Translations under genes and position numbers: made by a program
The notes under the pieces: model-generated
Database searches by the model: none
What the model saw: the letters and a program-made list of their open reading frames with translations, nothing else
What the model was told of the DNA's origin: nothing
In this document: positions 25,000 through 32,318 of the stretch, piece after piece
How positions within the stretch are numbered: the first letter of the stretch is position 1
How the letters are laid out: each line of letters begins with the position of its first letter
Assembly: GCA_934476235.1 (NCBI GenBank)
Contig: CAKSNL010000001.1
Location: 186,001-250,000, forward strand
Length of the DNA stretch: 64,000 nt
Direction: 5' to 3'
DNA from: an uncultured Clostridia bacterium
GTDB taxonomy: Bacteria > Bacillota > Clostridia > CAKSNL01 > HGM11501

Positions 25000-25605
25000 T
25001 TAATAGTCCCAGTCGACACGATACCAACCTTTTTTTATTTCCTTCACCTTGTTAAATTTGACTCCGAGCGCGTTTTTGTATGGCTTACAATCGCTCGCGT
25101 ATATAATTCCCTTTCCGCCGAACAGCCCTTTTTGCACATCAAAAAGAACTGTAATTGCGCCTTCCTTTTCAACAAATATTTGTGACGTCAGCGAAGCACG
25201 CCTGTACTCTTTCGGTAAAACATACTCATGTAAGTCTGTCTGATAAAAAACATCATCCCGATTACTTAAAATCATACTTACTATATTTTCCCGCATTTCT
25301 CTGCTTATAGAATAATCAATATCGAAATATATATTTGTAGATTTTACAAACGGCAGAAAGCAAAGGAATGCCACTGCCAAAGCTGCTGCCTTGGTTCTTA
25401 ATTTTATAATATTTATGACGCCGGCAAATATCAGTACGGCAAACTGAGCCGCAATAAATAAAATGAATATCCATCCGGAAATCAAACTGTTATATTTTCC
25501 GTCCGCCCATGCGGTACAGTCCCATTTAGTCCAATCCAGCACAAAATACATTAAGGCAGCCGCGGAATTTAATAAGGTCAGAAGCGCCCTCCCGCATTTC
25601 CTCAT
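25000..25605 (-). CDS. Small integral membrane protein of unknown function
   Basis: 201 residues with three hydrophobic segments in the first ~90 residues (about 8-24, 42-66, 72-90) and a soluble C-terminal half (YFDIDYSISREMRENIV...). AAGGGTGA lies seven bases before the ATG. No family recognised. It belongs to the accessory run of small genes. Confidence 0.68.
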   Translation of the reverse strand: MRKCGRALLTLLNSAAALMYFVLDWTKWDCTAWADGKYNSLISGWIFILFIAAQFAVLIFAGVINIIKLRTKAAALAVAFLCFLPFVKSTNIYFDIDYSISREMRENIVSMILSNRDDVFYQTDLHEYVLPKEYRRASLTSQIFVEKEGAITVLFDVQKGLFGGKGIIYASDCKPYKNALGVKFNKVKEIKKGWYRVDWDY

Positions 25606-25651
25606 TAATTTTCACCCTTATAAATAATCTGCTTTATTCCCCTTTATAATA

Positions 25652-26212
25652 TCATTTTTGCTCGGTCCTGACCGTCAAATCCTTCCGCTTAAGGTCATTG
25701 ACAATATCATGAATCTTTCTTTGCTTGTCTGCATCGGTATACCATAAAAATATATCCATGTGATCGGTCGGAGCCAAAATGCAATTTTCAAGTATGAATA
25801 AAGCAAAACAATTGTATTTTAAAATCGCATCAATAATCAGCATTGTCACACAGTCATCCGGAATCAAAATTCCTCCGTCAAAACAAACAGAGAGATTCTG
25901 TTTTTTAATGCAATCATATAACGGTTTGGATTTAAGTTTGTTTAAAACCCATTTTTCGCCGTACTTTGAGATAACCCCATTGCCGCCAAACAATGCAAGC
26001 AGTTCTTTCACTATGTATTTAAGGCATTCTGCCCTTTCGTCAACCTCTTTTTCGCTTACCCCGAACCGTATGTCCGAATATGTTACGCTTTTTTTCGAAT
26101 TATCAAATTTTATCATGCTCTTAAAGCCGTAATCAGACTCCAGCTTGTCAAAATCAAAAAAGCCGTTATTCGCCTTTATCCTTTTAAGCTCAGCTTCATT
26201 AACAACGTTCAT
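25652..26212 (-). CDS. Soluble protein of unknown function
   Basis: 186 residues, no signal peptide or membrane segment, mixed alpha/beta by eye (VLNKLKSKPLYDCI, GGILIPDDCVTMLIIDAILK). The ATG at 26212 has GGAGG six bases upstream. Size, charge and setting among small single-purpose genes recall immunity-type proteins, but nothing in the sequence proves this. Confidence 0.68.
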   Translation of the reverse strand: MNVVNEAELKRIKANNGFFDFDKLESDYGFKSMIKFDNSKKSVTYSDIRFGVSEKEVDERAECLKYIVKELLALFGGNGVISKYGEKWVLNKLKSKPLYDCIKKQNLSVCFDGGILIPDDCVTMLIIDAILKYNCFALFILENCILAPTDHMDIFLWYTDADKQRKIHDIVNDLKRKDLTVRTEQK

Positions 26213-26343
26213 CAAATCCTCCCGCTTTATTATATAAATTGCCCTTTCTCCCGTGCATCGAAAGGCACCGCCGCTTCAGGCGAGGTCTCCTTTTTTTGTC
26301 AATATCCCCCCGCACCGTCATCGGCAAAATTCATAAATCACTA

Positions 26344-26814
26344 TTAAAGCCCGTCAGCTATAGTAATTTTAGATACATTATTATTTTCATCAAACTCAAA
26401 CCAAACCCATTTACCGCCATCAATAACTCCGAATTCATCATCCGGCAGGTCTTTCATTTTTTGAATATGTCTATAAACGCTTTCTATCTTTTTTCGCGGA
26501 GTTCCCAAGCCGATTCTCCGGATTCCGAATCTATGTTGACTGCCTGTAACCGTAACGCTTCTAAATGCCGCGGTTATGACGTCATATTTTATTTCAAGCC
26601 CGTCATAATATACAATCCAATCTTCGTCCTCATTTTGCCGGACGCTTAACGGCTCGCCCTTTCTTTTGACGACGCTTTCATAAAGATGGCTTTCTCCTAT
26701 CCCTAATTTCCAATAATAATTTTTTTCGTAAATCAAAGGATGAAAGCAATAATATATTAATACGGAAAGCGCAGCTATTGCAATGAGTGCCTTAATATAC
26801 CGTTTCTTTTTCAT
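26344..26814 (-). CDS. Membrane-anchored protein of unknown function
   Basis: 156 residues with an N-terminal hydrophobic segment (ALIAIAALSVLIYYCF). The rest has a repeating pattern of short strands: GIGESHLYESVVKRKGEPL and GLGTPRKKIESVYRH look like two halves of a duplicated unit (G(I/L)G...(I/V)......G). This pattern is seen in small SmpA/BamE-like or DUF4309-like folds, but I cannot assign it. GGAGA lies seven bases before the ATG. The 128 bases before the next upstream gene contain no gene that I can see. Confidence 0.68.
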   Translation of the reverse strand: MKKKRYIKALIAIAALSVLIYYCFHPLIYEKNYYWKLGIGESHLYESVVKRKGEPLSVRQNEDEDWIVYYDGLEIKYDVITAAFRSVTVTGSQHRFGIRRIGLGTPRKKIESVYRHIQKMKDLPDDEFGVIDGGKWVWFEFDENNNVSKITIADGL

Positions 26815-26866
26815 ATAAATTCTCCATTATTTTTTTAGGTTTACCGCATAGATCCCGTCTTCCGCT

Positions 26867-27337
26867 TCACCTCAAAGCTTTTGACATAACAGCCTGGACA
26901 TTTTTAAATTCCCTGTTTTTCATTTTTCTGCATATGATATGCATAGAAAAATCATACCCGGCATCGGCAACAAAATGAACATTTTGTGCATACAATCTGC
27001 ACCATATATCGCCGCGGAGCATTAACCTGACTACATCGCCGACATACTTTTTGTCAACCTTATACCCTTCCGCCAGTCTCCTTTTTAACGATAATATGCC
27101 ATCACCGTAAAGTGTGCGGTATTTTTTCTCATGACTATTGTCATACTTACTGAGTTCACCTATCCGCAATGACGCCGCGCCATTGATTTTCATCAAATAT
27201 TCAATAATCCTTACGCAGCAGTCTTCTTTTCCGCTGTAAGCCCTGTCCGTCAATATCTCTCCGCCAAAGTTCTTGCCTATATCATCTATTTCGGTCCGGC
27301 TGTCATCCGGGGATAAGATATACTTCCTATACTTCAT
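26867..27337 (-). CDS. Soluble protein of unknown function, paralogue of its upstream neighbour
   Basis: 156 residues from the ATG at 27337, which has AGAGGAG seven bases upstream and overlaps the end of the upstream gene by 11 bases. The C-terminal 100 residues align with that gene: I(I)EYLM....S(L)RI.EL / VLYLMN..DFLYVADL, then RRLAEGYKVD..YVGDVVRLMLRGDIWCRLY and MHIICRKM. Tandem duplication followed by divergence is the simplest reading. No signal or membrane segment; function unknown. Confidence 0.72.
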   Translation of the reverse strand: MKYRKYILSPDDSRTEIDDIGKNFGGEILTDRAYSGKEDCCVRIIEYLMKINGAASLRIGELSKYDNSHEKKYRTLYGDGILSLKRRLAEGYKVDKKYVGDVVRLMLRGDIWCRLYAQNVHFVADAGYDFSMHIICRKMKNREFKNVQAVMSKALR

Positions 27338-27854
27338 CTTCGCTCCTCTGCTCACCGGCAACAAACAGCCCCGAGCTTTCAATCTTTTTTATATCTTCGT
27401 CAAACAACTGCGGGCATATAACATGCATATACATTCCATCCGATATAATTACAATGAAATGCTTTTTGCGTGAATACAGGCGGCAATCAATATTGCAGCG
27501 CAGCATGAGCCGCACGGCATATTTTACGCTGCCGGAATCCACCTTCATCCCTTCGGCAATTTTATCCTTAAACTTTACTGTATCTTTATCGTATAAACTA
27601 TGTATCCGTACATCATCCGATATGTCCGCCGCCGTTAAATCGGCAACATACAAAAAATCTATATTATTTTTGTTCATTAAATACAAAACACAGTCTATAT
27701 ACTTCTGCTCAACATCCAAATACTCCCGCTCGCTGATAGCGGATTTTCCGGTTTTCTTTAAGTCCTCTATGCCCGTCCATTCATCTCCCATGTATATTCC
27801 CGCTACGGACCACAGCGACGGATTATACTTCGTAATAAAATATCTTTTATGCAA
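27327..27854 (-). CDS. Soluble protein of unknown function, first of a tandem paralogue pair
   Basis: About 175 residues. A TTG at 27854, with AGGTGA five bases upstream, is the likely start; a GTG at 27863 lies inside that site. Landmarks shared with its paralogue at 26867-27337 are KYIDCVLYLMN, KIAEGMKVDSGSVKYAVRLM and MYMHVICP. The C terminus is acidic. No known family seen. The coupling of the two genes suggests that the products act together or on related partners. Confidence 0.68.
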   Translation of the reverse strand: MHKRYFITKYNPSLWSVAGIYMGDEWTGIEDLKKTGKSAISEREYLDVEQKYIDCVLYLMNKNNIDFLYVADLTAADISDDVRIHSLYDKDTVKFKDKIAEGMKVDSGSVKYAVRLMLRCNIDCRLYSRKKHFIVIISDGMYMHVICPQLFDEDIKKIESSGLFVAGEQRSEDEV

Positions 27855-27952
27855 TTTAATCACCTGTTCTCATCGCCATCCCTTTTGTTGTATAATACAT
27901 AATCGGACGGTTTCTCCTTTCTCAGCAAAAGCCGATTGTCTGAAGCAATACA

Positions 27953-28402
27953 CTATTCCTGCTTGGGATAGCTATCTACATCTTTGAGAACCAGCTTTTC
28001 CGCTATTCCCAATTCCTGTTCTTTTTGCTTAAATTCTTCAAAATCATATCCGCCGTACAATTTTAAATCAACCGTGTCAAGGATAAAATACTGAACGGCA
28101 CTCTTATTCGGCACCTCGTACGAATTATTCGGATTGCCGGGATAAGCCCTTTTCAATCCAAGCTGTTTTGCTGTCACATATCTGTCATCCCATGCGATCT
28201 GTACTACCTTTGCCTTGATTTCAGGCTTTGTCCCATCATTTCCGTCTGCGGGCATTACCGATATTTGATGAGCGGAAGAGCGGACAAGCTTATATCCCGA
28301 GCCCACGGCATAACCATAATCCTGCATTCCCGGACCGAAGCATCCGGATAAAAGCATCATGATACTGCTGATAATGCTGATAAAAATTATGACTCTCCTC
28401 AT
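27953..28402 (-). CDS. Small lipoprotein, DUF3997-like
   Basis: 149 residues with a lipobox (LLSGC, Cys21). The mature part has the pattern GPGMQDYGYAVGSGYKLVRS..., VQIAWDDRYVTAKQ, QYFILDTVDLKLYGGYDFEEF, which resembles the small Bacillota lipoproteins grouped as DUF3997; I hold that name only loosely. AAAGGAG precedes the ATG. Function unknown. It belongs to the accessory run. Confidence 0.72.
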   Translation of the reverse strand: MRRVIIFISIISSIMMLLSGCFGPGMQDYGYAVGSGYKLVRSSAHQISVMPADGNDGTKPEIKAKVVQIAWDDRYVTAKQLGLKRAYPGNPNNSYEVPNKSAVQYFILDTVDLKLYGGYDFEEFKQKEQELGIAEKLVLKDVDSYPKQE

Positions 28403-28463
28403 AAAACCGTCTCCTTTTTTTAATAACCCCGCGCGGTTGCAGAAGAACCCCGCGGTCGATTTT

Positions 28464-28964
28464 TTATATCACACCGTCATCTTCTTTGCTCTCTTTCCCG
28501 CGGCATGCTTTTTTACGCTCTTTCTTCTCTTTTTCGCTTTCAAGAAAAGCCTCATATTGCTCACGGTTTTTCCGCCGACCTATTGTGATTCCGAGGCAGA
28601 TAAGAGCGTAGGGAAGCAACGTGCCTACATGAACGGCAATCTCAAAAAACAAACCTTCGTCAAAACTCGCCGCGATAATATATGCAAGCGACGCTCCCAT
28701 TGCCATTGTTGCTATTGCCACCGGTATCCACCAGCCGGTCAACGATAATGTATAAGATATAACAATATTAATTGCACCTAACAAAACCACTTTCCATTTT
28801 TTTACCGAATAATTGCGTCTCCCCAAAATGTAGCTGACAGATGTTGCCAGCACCGCCATTATTACCCTGATAATACACCTTATCACTGCGTTATATATAG
28901 GTATGTTTCCTATAATAATCGCTATAATGCCTACTGCCATATTCCCCAATATTATGTTTGTCAT
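28464..28964 (-). CDS. Integral membrane protein of unknown function
   Basis: 166 residues with four hydrophobic segments (about 5-20, 30-46, 60-76 and 80-98, with a further one near 105-130) and a strongly charged C-terminal tail of alternating Lys/Glu. GAGGGAAAG precedes the ATG. No family recognised. Confidence 0.68.
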   Translation of the reverse strand: MTNIILGNMAVGIIAIIIGNIPIYNAVIRCIIRVIMAVLATSVSYILGRRNYSVKKWKVVLLGAINIVISYTLSLTGWWIPVAIATMAMGASLAYIIAASFDEGLFFEIAVHVGTLLPYALICLGITIGRRKNREQYEAFLESEKEKKERKKACRGKESKEDDGVI

Positions 28965-28981
28965 TTGCTTTCCCTCATAAT

Positions 28982-29617
28982 TTAAAACAAACCGAGATAT
29001 CTTGAAAACTTATTTTCAATCGGATCTGACACCTCCCAGCTTATCAGGCGAATATTAAACTTTTCGTAAGCTTCTTCCGCCTCATAGAAGCTGTGCCCTA
29101 TCTTGCCATCCGCAGTTTGAAATTCATAACTGATCTTGTCAAGATCCTACGCGCTGTGCGGATAAGTGTCATCACCCATGTAATATGCCGCATTGCCATA
29201 GTAAAAATATAATTCCAATATCGGTTGACCCAATTCGTTTGTTTCATTTGATGAGCGCATGTTCAAAAGCGTAAGATTTTCATTGCCGCTTTTGAGCGTT
29301 GTTTTCCAACTGCGATCCTTGCCCGCTGTCCCGAAATTTTCAAATCCGTCAAATTCACATATCACAGTGTCTTCTATCACTTTTGTCTCACCGTCTGTTT
29401 CATACACTAATTTACACGGAAACTCTCCATATGTAATTTCAGGTTTCGGAGGATTGGGCATTAAAACAATTCCCAGGAACATTCCTGCCCAGGGAAATGC
29501 AATGTACGCTAAAACCGCGCTGCAAAAAATAATTATAACCGCAATTATCCGCTTCATATTTTTTACCATTCTACTCTCATCTTCTTCTCTCTTTCCCCGC
29601 GCAAAGCCGCGCTTCAT
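28982..29617 (-). pseudogene. Membrane-anchored protein gene split by an in-frame amber codon
   Basis: The first part (29147-29617) has a membrane anchor (IIAVIIIFCSAVLAYIAF), then VLMPNPPKPEITYGEFP and a beta-rich domain (VICEFDGF), and stops at TAG (29147-29149) after YPHSA. The same frame then stays open for 54 more codons to TAA at 28982-28984, with coding-like sequence (ISYEFQTADGKIGHSF, FNIRLISWEVSDPIENKF) that looks like the natural C terminus. A point mutation to TAG is the simplest cause. The next gene starts 17 bases after the TAA, the tight spacing expected if the TAA were the original end. The start at 29617 overlaps the upstream stop (ATGA); internal Mets at 29569 and 29557 are possible. 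Confidence 0.65.
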
Positions 29618-29820
29618 ATTTTACTTATCAAATGAATCGCATAATCATAATCTTTCTTTTTAACATAGACCTTGTACTCTCCGCCGCCCCTGGTTAAATT
29701 CGGCGACAACATCGAAAAAGAAAGATTATAATCTATATCGTTTTCAGCTAAAATTTGCCTTATTTTTGCAAGCTTATTTACATCGTAAGTAATATACAGT
29801 TGTTTTTTTCCGAAAAACAT
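29614..29820 (-). CDS. Small protein, DUF2007-like fold suspected
   Basis: 68 residues: KQLYITYDVNKLAKIRQILA, then a short variable loop, then YKVYVKKKDYDYAIHLI. The beta-alpha-beta-beta-alpha layout, with one motif for a start helix and a C-terminal KKKDYDYA helix, is like the small putative-signalling proteins of the DUF2007 type. AGGAG lies nine bases before the ATG. First gene of the accessory run on this strand. Confidence 0.65.
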   Translation of the reverse strand: MFFGKKQLYITYDVNKLAKIRQILAENDIDYNLSFSMLSPNLTRGGGEYKVYVKKKDYDYAIHLISKI

Positions 29821-29843
29821 TTTGCATCTCCTCTTTTCATGCG

Positions 29844-29955
29844 TTAAATACGTCCTTCTATATCGGCGTCAAAATATACGTGCACTGCCGCCTTATTAAT
29901 AAAAGGCGGATCATCTTTCCCCGTGATGCTTCCACCTTTTGCCTTGTAATCATAA
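29844..29955 (-). pseudogene. C-terminal remnant of an unidentified gene
   Basis: About 36 open codons ending at TAA (29844-29846) read YKAKGGSITGKDDPPFINKA and on to YFDADIEGRI, which looks like real coding sequence. No start codon or upstream part is present, and the frame closes at a TGA where the neighbouring sequence changes, next to the recombinase remnant. It is read as the stump of a gene cut by an insertion or deletion. Confidence 0.35.
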
Positions 29956-29992
29956 TGTCAATACATAACATTTTATACTATTTGACGATGAT

Positions 29993-30391
29993 TTGTCAAG
30001 GGCTTTATCGGCTGTCCGAAGGCGAAGAGCACAGAGCGAAAATAAAAAGGACTTGACATACGACAGAATACTTGAAAAACGAAAGGTTGAGATAGAAAAT
30101 CTCAAAACAAGAATTCAAGATATGCTGAATATGGAACAAACGATTAAAAAGCGTAAGAAAGAAATCAAAGAAAGCATCAATATACTTGACGGAATCATAG
30201 CAGAAGGTGCAATCAGCAATGTAAACTTAAGGCTTCTCGTAAAAGAAATCATAGTTCTTGATATGGATAACAACGAGCTTGCCCTGGTAATAGCAATGAA
30301 CGCACCATTCGGCAAGTATGGCGAGATATTCGATGATGATGGAAATGTAACCCTTGTACACAACGGAGAGTACAAACCAATAAATGTATAA
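29993..30391 (+). pseudogene. C-terminal remnant of a large serine recombinase
   Basis: About 110 codons of a charged coiled coil (EKRKVEIENLKTRIQDMLNM) followed by ISNVNLRLLVKEIIVLDMDN and a short beta end. The NLRLLV(K)EI(I/V)V pattern is the tail of the zinc-ribbon/coiled-coil part of large serine recombinases from integrative elements. The catalytic resolvase domain is absent, no ribosome binding site precedes the first ATG, and the upstream sequence is unrelated. It is the clearest sign that a mobile element once sat here. Confidence 0.65.
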
Positions 30392-30392
30392 C

Positions 30393-30421
30393 AAAAGGAC
30401 ATCCAAAGATGCCCTTTTTAC
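30393..30421. terminator. Hairpin between convergent genes
   Basis: AAAAGGACATC, loop CAAA, GATGCCCTTTTT, with one mismatch in the stem. It lies between the recombinase remnant (+) and the hepT-like gene (-) and could serve both. Confidence 0.55.
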
Positions 30422-30760
30422 TTAATCTATAAACTTTTGACAGTACTCTTTCAAATCAGGAATATCGCAGGTGGCGGTTTCCCAAAGAATATCAATGTCG
30501 ATTTCGCCGTAATTATGAGCGGCTATATTCCGCATAGTTCTAATTTCACGCCAAGGCATTGCACTGTTCTCTGCCTTGAATCTCTCAGACAGTTTGCCGA
30601 CCAGTTCGCCGATTTGAAGGATACACATTGCAATTGCATTGCGTGCAATGAAATTCTCGGTAAAAGATTCATGGGTAAGATTAAAGCGCGAAATCGTTTC
30701 GTCTATCTCATCAGCATATTGTATGATTTTCTTAATCACAATTTCATCTCTGATATTCAT
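30422..30760 (-). CDS. HepT-like (DUF86) ribonuclease toxin of a MntA/HepT module
   Basis: 112 residues, all-helical HEPN fold. The catalytic R-x4-H-x-Y motif is intact as RNIAAHNYGEID. The ATG at 30760 has GAGGTGG six bases ahead. It overlaps the upstream nucleotidyltransferase gene by 17 bases, the usual order in MntA-HepT modules, in which MntA AMPylates the Tyr of this motif and silences the HEPN RNase. It may act in defence or element maintenance; position beside a recombinase remnant and a tRNA fits that. Confidence 0.85.
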   Translation of the reverse strand: MNIRDEIVIKKIIQYADEIDETISRFNLTHESFTENFIARNAIAMCILQIGELVGKLSERFKAENSAMPWREIRTMRNIAAHNYGEIDIDILWETATCDIPDLKEYCQKFID

Positions 30761-31046
30761 ACAAAACCACCTCATCTCTGACAGAGTCTTTAATAAGTGA
30801 GCGACTAAGGGAAGAGTATGTCATTACATCAACATTCTTACCAAGCTTATCCTGAAGTGAATTTATAAAGCTGTTAAGCATAAACAAGCCTTTAATATCA
30901 CCTTTGTCAATAAGCAAATCAATGTCGCTTTCAGATGTCTGCTTGCCGGCAGAGTAAGATCCAAACAATGCAACCTTTTTAACACCGTATTGTTTGGCAA
31001 TGTCACTAACAATCATACGAAGCTCTTGGACAGAATATACAGCCAT
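30744..31046 (-). CDS. MntA-like minimal nucleotidyltransferase antitoxin
   Basis: 100 residues. The nucleotidyltransferase motif GSx10DxD is present as FGSYSAGKQTSESDIDLLID. The C-terminal part (NVDVMTYSSLS..I.D.VRDEVVLYE) is standard for the family. The ATG at 31046 has AAGGCGGTG upstream; earlier in-frame ATGs lack a site. It is expected to transfer AMP to the neighbouring HepT-like protein. Confidence 0.87.
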   Translation of the reverse strand: MAVYSVQELRMIVSDIAKQYGVKKVALFGSYSAGKQTSESDIDLLIDKGDIKGLFMLNSFINSLQDKLGKNVDVMTYSSLSRSLIKDSVRDEVVLYEYQR

Positions 31047-31096
31047 AAATTCACCGCCTTTCATAAAAAAATCCTGTATCATACGATACAGGATTG

Positions 31097-31183
31097 TGGT
31101 GCGGATAAGAGGACTTGAACCTCCATGAAATTGCTTTCACATGGACCTGAACCATGCGCGTCTGCCAATTCCGCCATATCCGC
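31097..31183 (-). tRNA. tRNA-Leu (CAG)
   Basis: 87 bases including encoded CCA. Acceptor stem GCGGATA pairs with TATCCGC; the D-arm AATTGGCAGACGC, a long variable arm, the T-arm GGTTCAAGTCC and anticodon CAG in loop TTCAGGT are all present, as expected for a class II leucine tRNA. Confidence 0.95.
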
Positions 31184-31285
31184 ATATCAATCTTGACCGC
31201 ATCTATAGTTTAACACAAAAAGAAGAATTAATCAAGATATAATCAAATATTAAGTTGTAGGTATAAACTTTTCACCGATGTGACG

Positions 31286-31329
31286 CGACCTGTACCATGC
31301 GCGTCTGCCAATTCCGCCATACCTGCATA
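31286..31329 (-). pseudogene. 5'-half remnant of a second tRNA-Leu
   Basis: A 28-base stretch (31294-31321) is identical to the 5' half of the tRNA-Leu gene (31151-31178), and similarity continues on both sides for a few bases through the anticodon. The acceptor 5' side is altered, and the variable arm, T-arm and 3' acceptor are missing. The rest of 31330-31480 contains nothing recognisable. Confidence 0.8.
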
Positions 31330-31482
31330 TTAAATTGTAACCTCATAATTTTTACACGGGAGAGGTTGCCCCGAGGAGGAGAGAACCCGCTTGTTCCTCA
31401 ATTGCCGAAAACGGAAAAACCGAATTCAACTATATTATTATATCACAGTCTTTAAGTCCTTGTCAAGTATTTTTGCCGAAAA

Positions 31483-31519
31483 ACGGAGGTGCATTAAAAA
31501 ATACACCTCCGTTTTTTTA
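31483..31519 (-). terminator. Rho-independent terminator after the spoVM-like gene
   Basis: ACGGAGGTG / CACCTCCGT (31483-31491 and 31504-31512) with an A/T-rich loop, followed on the minus strand by TTTTTCGGC; it directly follows the micro-gene's TAA. Confidence 0.8.
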
Positions 31520-31588
31520 CTTGATGCCGAATGCCTTTTTAAGTATTGCTCCCATAAATTTTGACGGTTTAATTACTACAACTTTCAA
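31517..31588 (-). CDS. spoVM: SpoVM-like 23-residue sporulation peptide (TTG start)
   Basis: The peptide reads (M)KVVVIKPSKFMGAILKKAF then GIK. It aligns with Bacillus SpoVM (MKFYTIKLPKFLGGIVRAML...) without gaps: K2, I6, K7, K10, F11, G13, I15 and G21 are shared, and the amphipathic helix is kept. SpoVM marks the forespore membrane by its curvature and anchors SpoIVA for the spore coat. GGAGGGG lies six bases before the TTG and a terminator follows the stop. Pro is at position 8 here, with Ser at 9, against Pro9 in Bacillus. It follows a small membrane-protein gene by 24 bases. It is below the size cutoff of most gene finders. Confidence 0.75.
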   Translation of the reverse strand: MKVVVIKPSKFMGAILKKAFGIK

Positions 31589-31612
31589 AACTGACCCCTC
31601 CACATTAATTAT

Positions 31613-31759
31613 TCACTTGAAGAAAAGCATCCACCCGAAAACAATGATTATAAGCGCTTCGATACCGGCAACAAAGCCGACGGGCAAAATAAATGCAAGA
31701 AGCACGCCGAGAGCAAAGGCGCCCATACATGCGCAGCACGATTTTTTCCGTCTGAACAC
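31613..31759 (-). CDS. 48-residue membrane protein of unknown function (GTG start)
   Basis: MFRRKKSCCACMGAFALGVL begins it, followed by a hydrophobic stretch to the C-terminal FFK: a positive N terminus with a Cys cluster (CCAC) and two closely spaced membrane segments separated by Gly/Pro turns. GAGGTGAG lies seven bases before the GTG. It is just upstream of the spoVM-like gene on the same strand and probably forms one transcript with it. No function known. Confidence 0.65.
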   Translation of the reverse strand: MFRRKKSCCACMGAFALGVLLAFILPVGFVAGIEALIIIVFGWMLFFK

Positions 31760-31896
31760 TTTTCTCACCTCTTTACGACCATATTATGCCCGAATCAAAA
31801 AATTGTTACAGTACTTGAATAAATTAAAAAACCGTGATAAACTATTATTATAAGAATACCGCCGCAAACGGCTAAAGCTCGGAAAGGGTGACTTTT

Positions 31897-32313
31897 ATGG
31901 AAGAAAGAATCGCAGCTCTCGAAAAAAGGATTGCCGAATTGGAAGAAAAGCTTGAAAACGTTATAATATACTCCGAGGGGGCAAATGTATCGTTTGACAG
32001 CTCTGATATAAATCTTCTGCAGCTTCTCGGTGACGGCGCAAATGTTATACTTAAAAATGTGCCGATTGACAGTGTGGAAATTACAGGAGACGGAAACAAT
32101 GTAGGCATATCTGATTGCCCTATCGGTACTTGCGCAAACGGGAGCGAAGCCGACCTTGACGATTTAGAGAACAAAGCGAACGATTTGGAATGCCGTATTG
32201 AAAATATAAAATGTGCGGTGCTGGACGTAAAAGCGATTTTAGACGAAGCACGGGCACATTTTGATACGCTCTCCGATGACATCGAAAGCTTAAACACGAT
32301 AACCAAGGAGTGA
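31897..32313 (+). CDS. Coiled-coil protein of unknown function
   Basis: 138 residues, acidic. It begins with a clear coiled coil (MEERIAALEKRIAELEEKLE), has a Gly/Asn-rich beta middle in which turns recur (EGANVSF, DGANVIL, DGNNVGI), and ends in a second helical stretch (LECRIENIKCAVLDVKAIL). The repeated G(A/N)NV turns may form a short beta-solenoid trimer, as in phage fibre-like proteins; that is only a guess from the spacing. The ATG at 31897 has AAAGGGTG ahead. Its stop overlaps the site of the M20 peptidase gene. Confidence 0.72.
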   Translation: MEERIAALEKRIAELEEKLENVIIYSEGANVSFDSSDINLLQLLGDGANVILKNVPIDSVEITGDGNNVGISDCPIGTCANGSEADLDDLENKANDLECRIENIKCAVLDVKAILDEARAHFDTLSDDIESLNTITKE

Positions 32314-32318
32314 TTTTT

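Noticed and set aside
26213..26343. Terminator or small gene in the 128-base gap
   Set aside because: An imperfect hairpin followed by T is present on the plus strand, but no plus-strand gene precedes it and no frame with a start site is visible.
28982..29149. Pyrrolysine or other recoding at the in-frame TAG
   Set aside because: Nothing else points to TAG recoding: no methylamine methyltransferase genes, no PYLIS-like context and no suppressor tRNA in the window.
31097..31329. tRNA-Leu and its partial copy as classical attL/attR of an integrated element
   Set aside because: The copy is the 5' half, whereas integrases normally restore the 3' end, and the two copies enclose only 143 bases with no element between them. 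Kept only as a duplication scar.
31473..31853. Plus-strand open frame of 126 codons
   Set aside because: It runs antisense to two well-supported minus-strand micro-genes and their terminator, has no ribosome binding site and its product is low-complexity.
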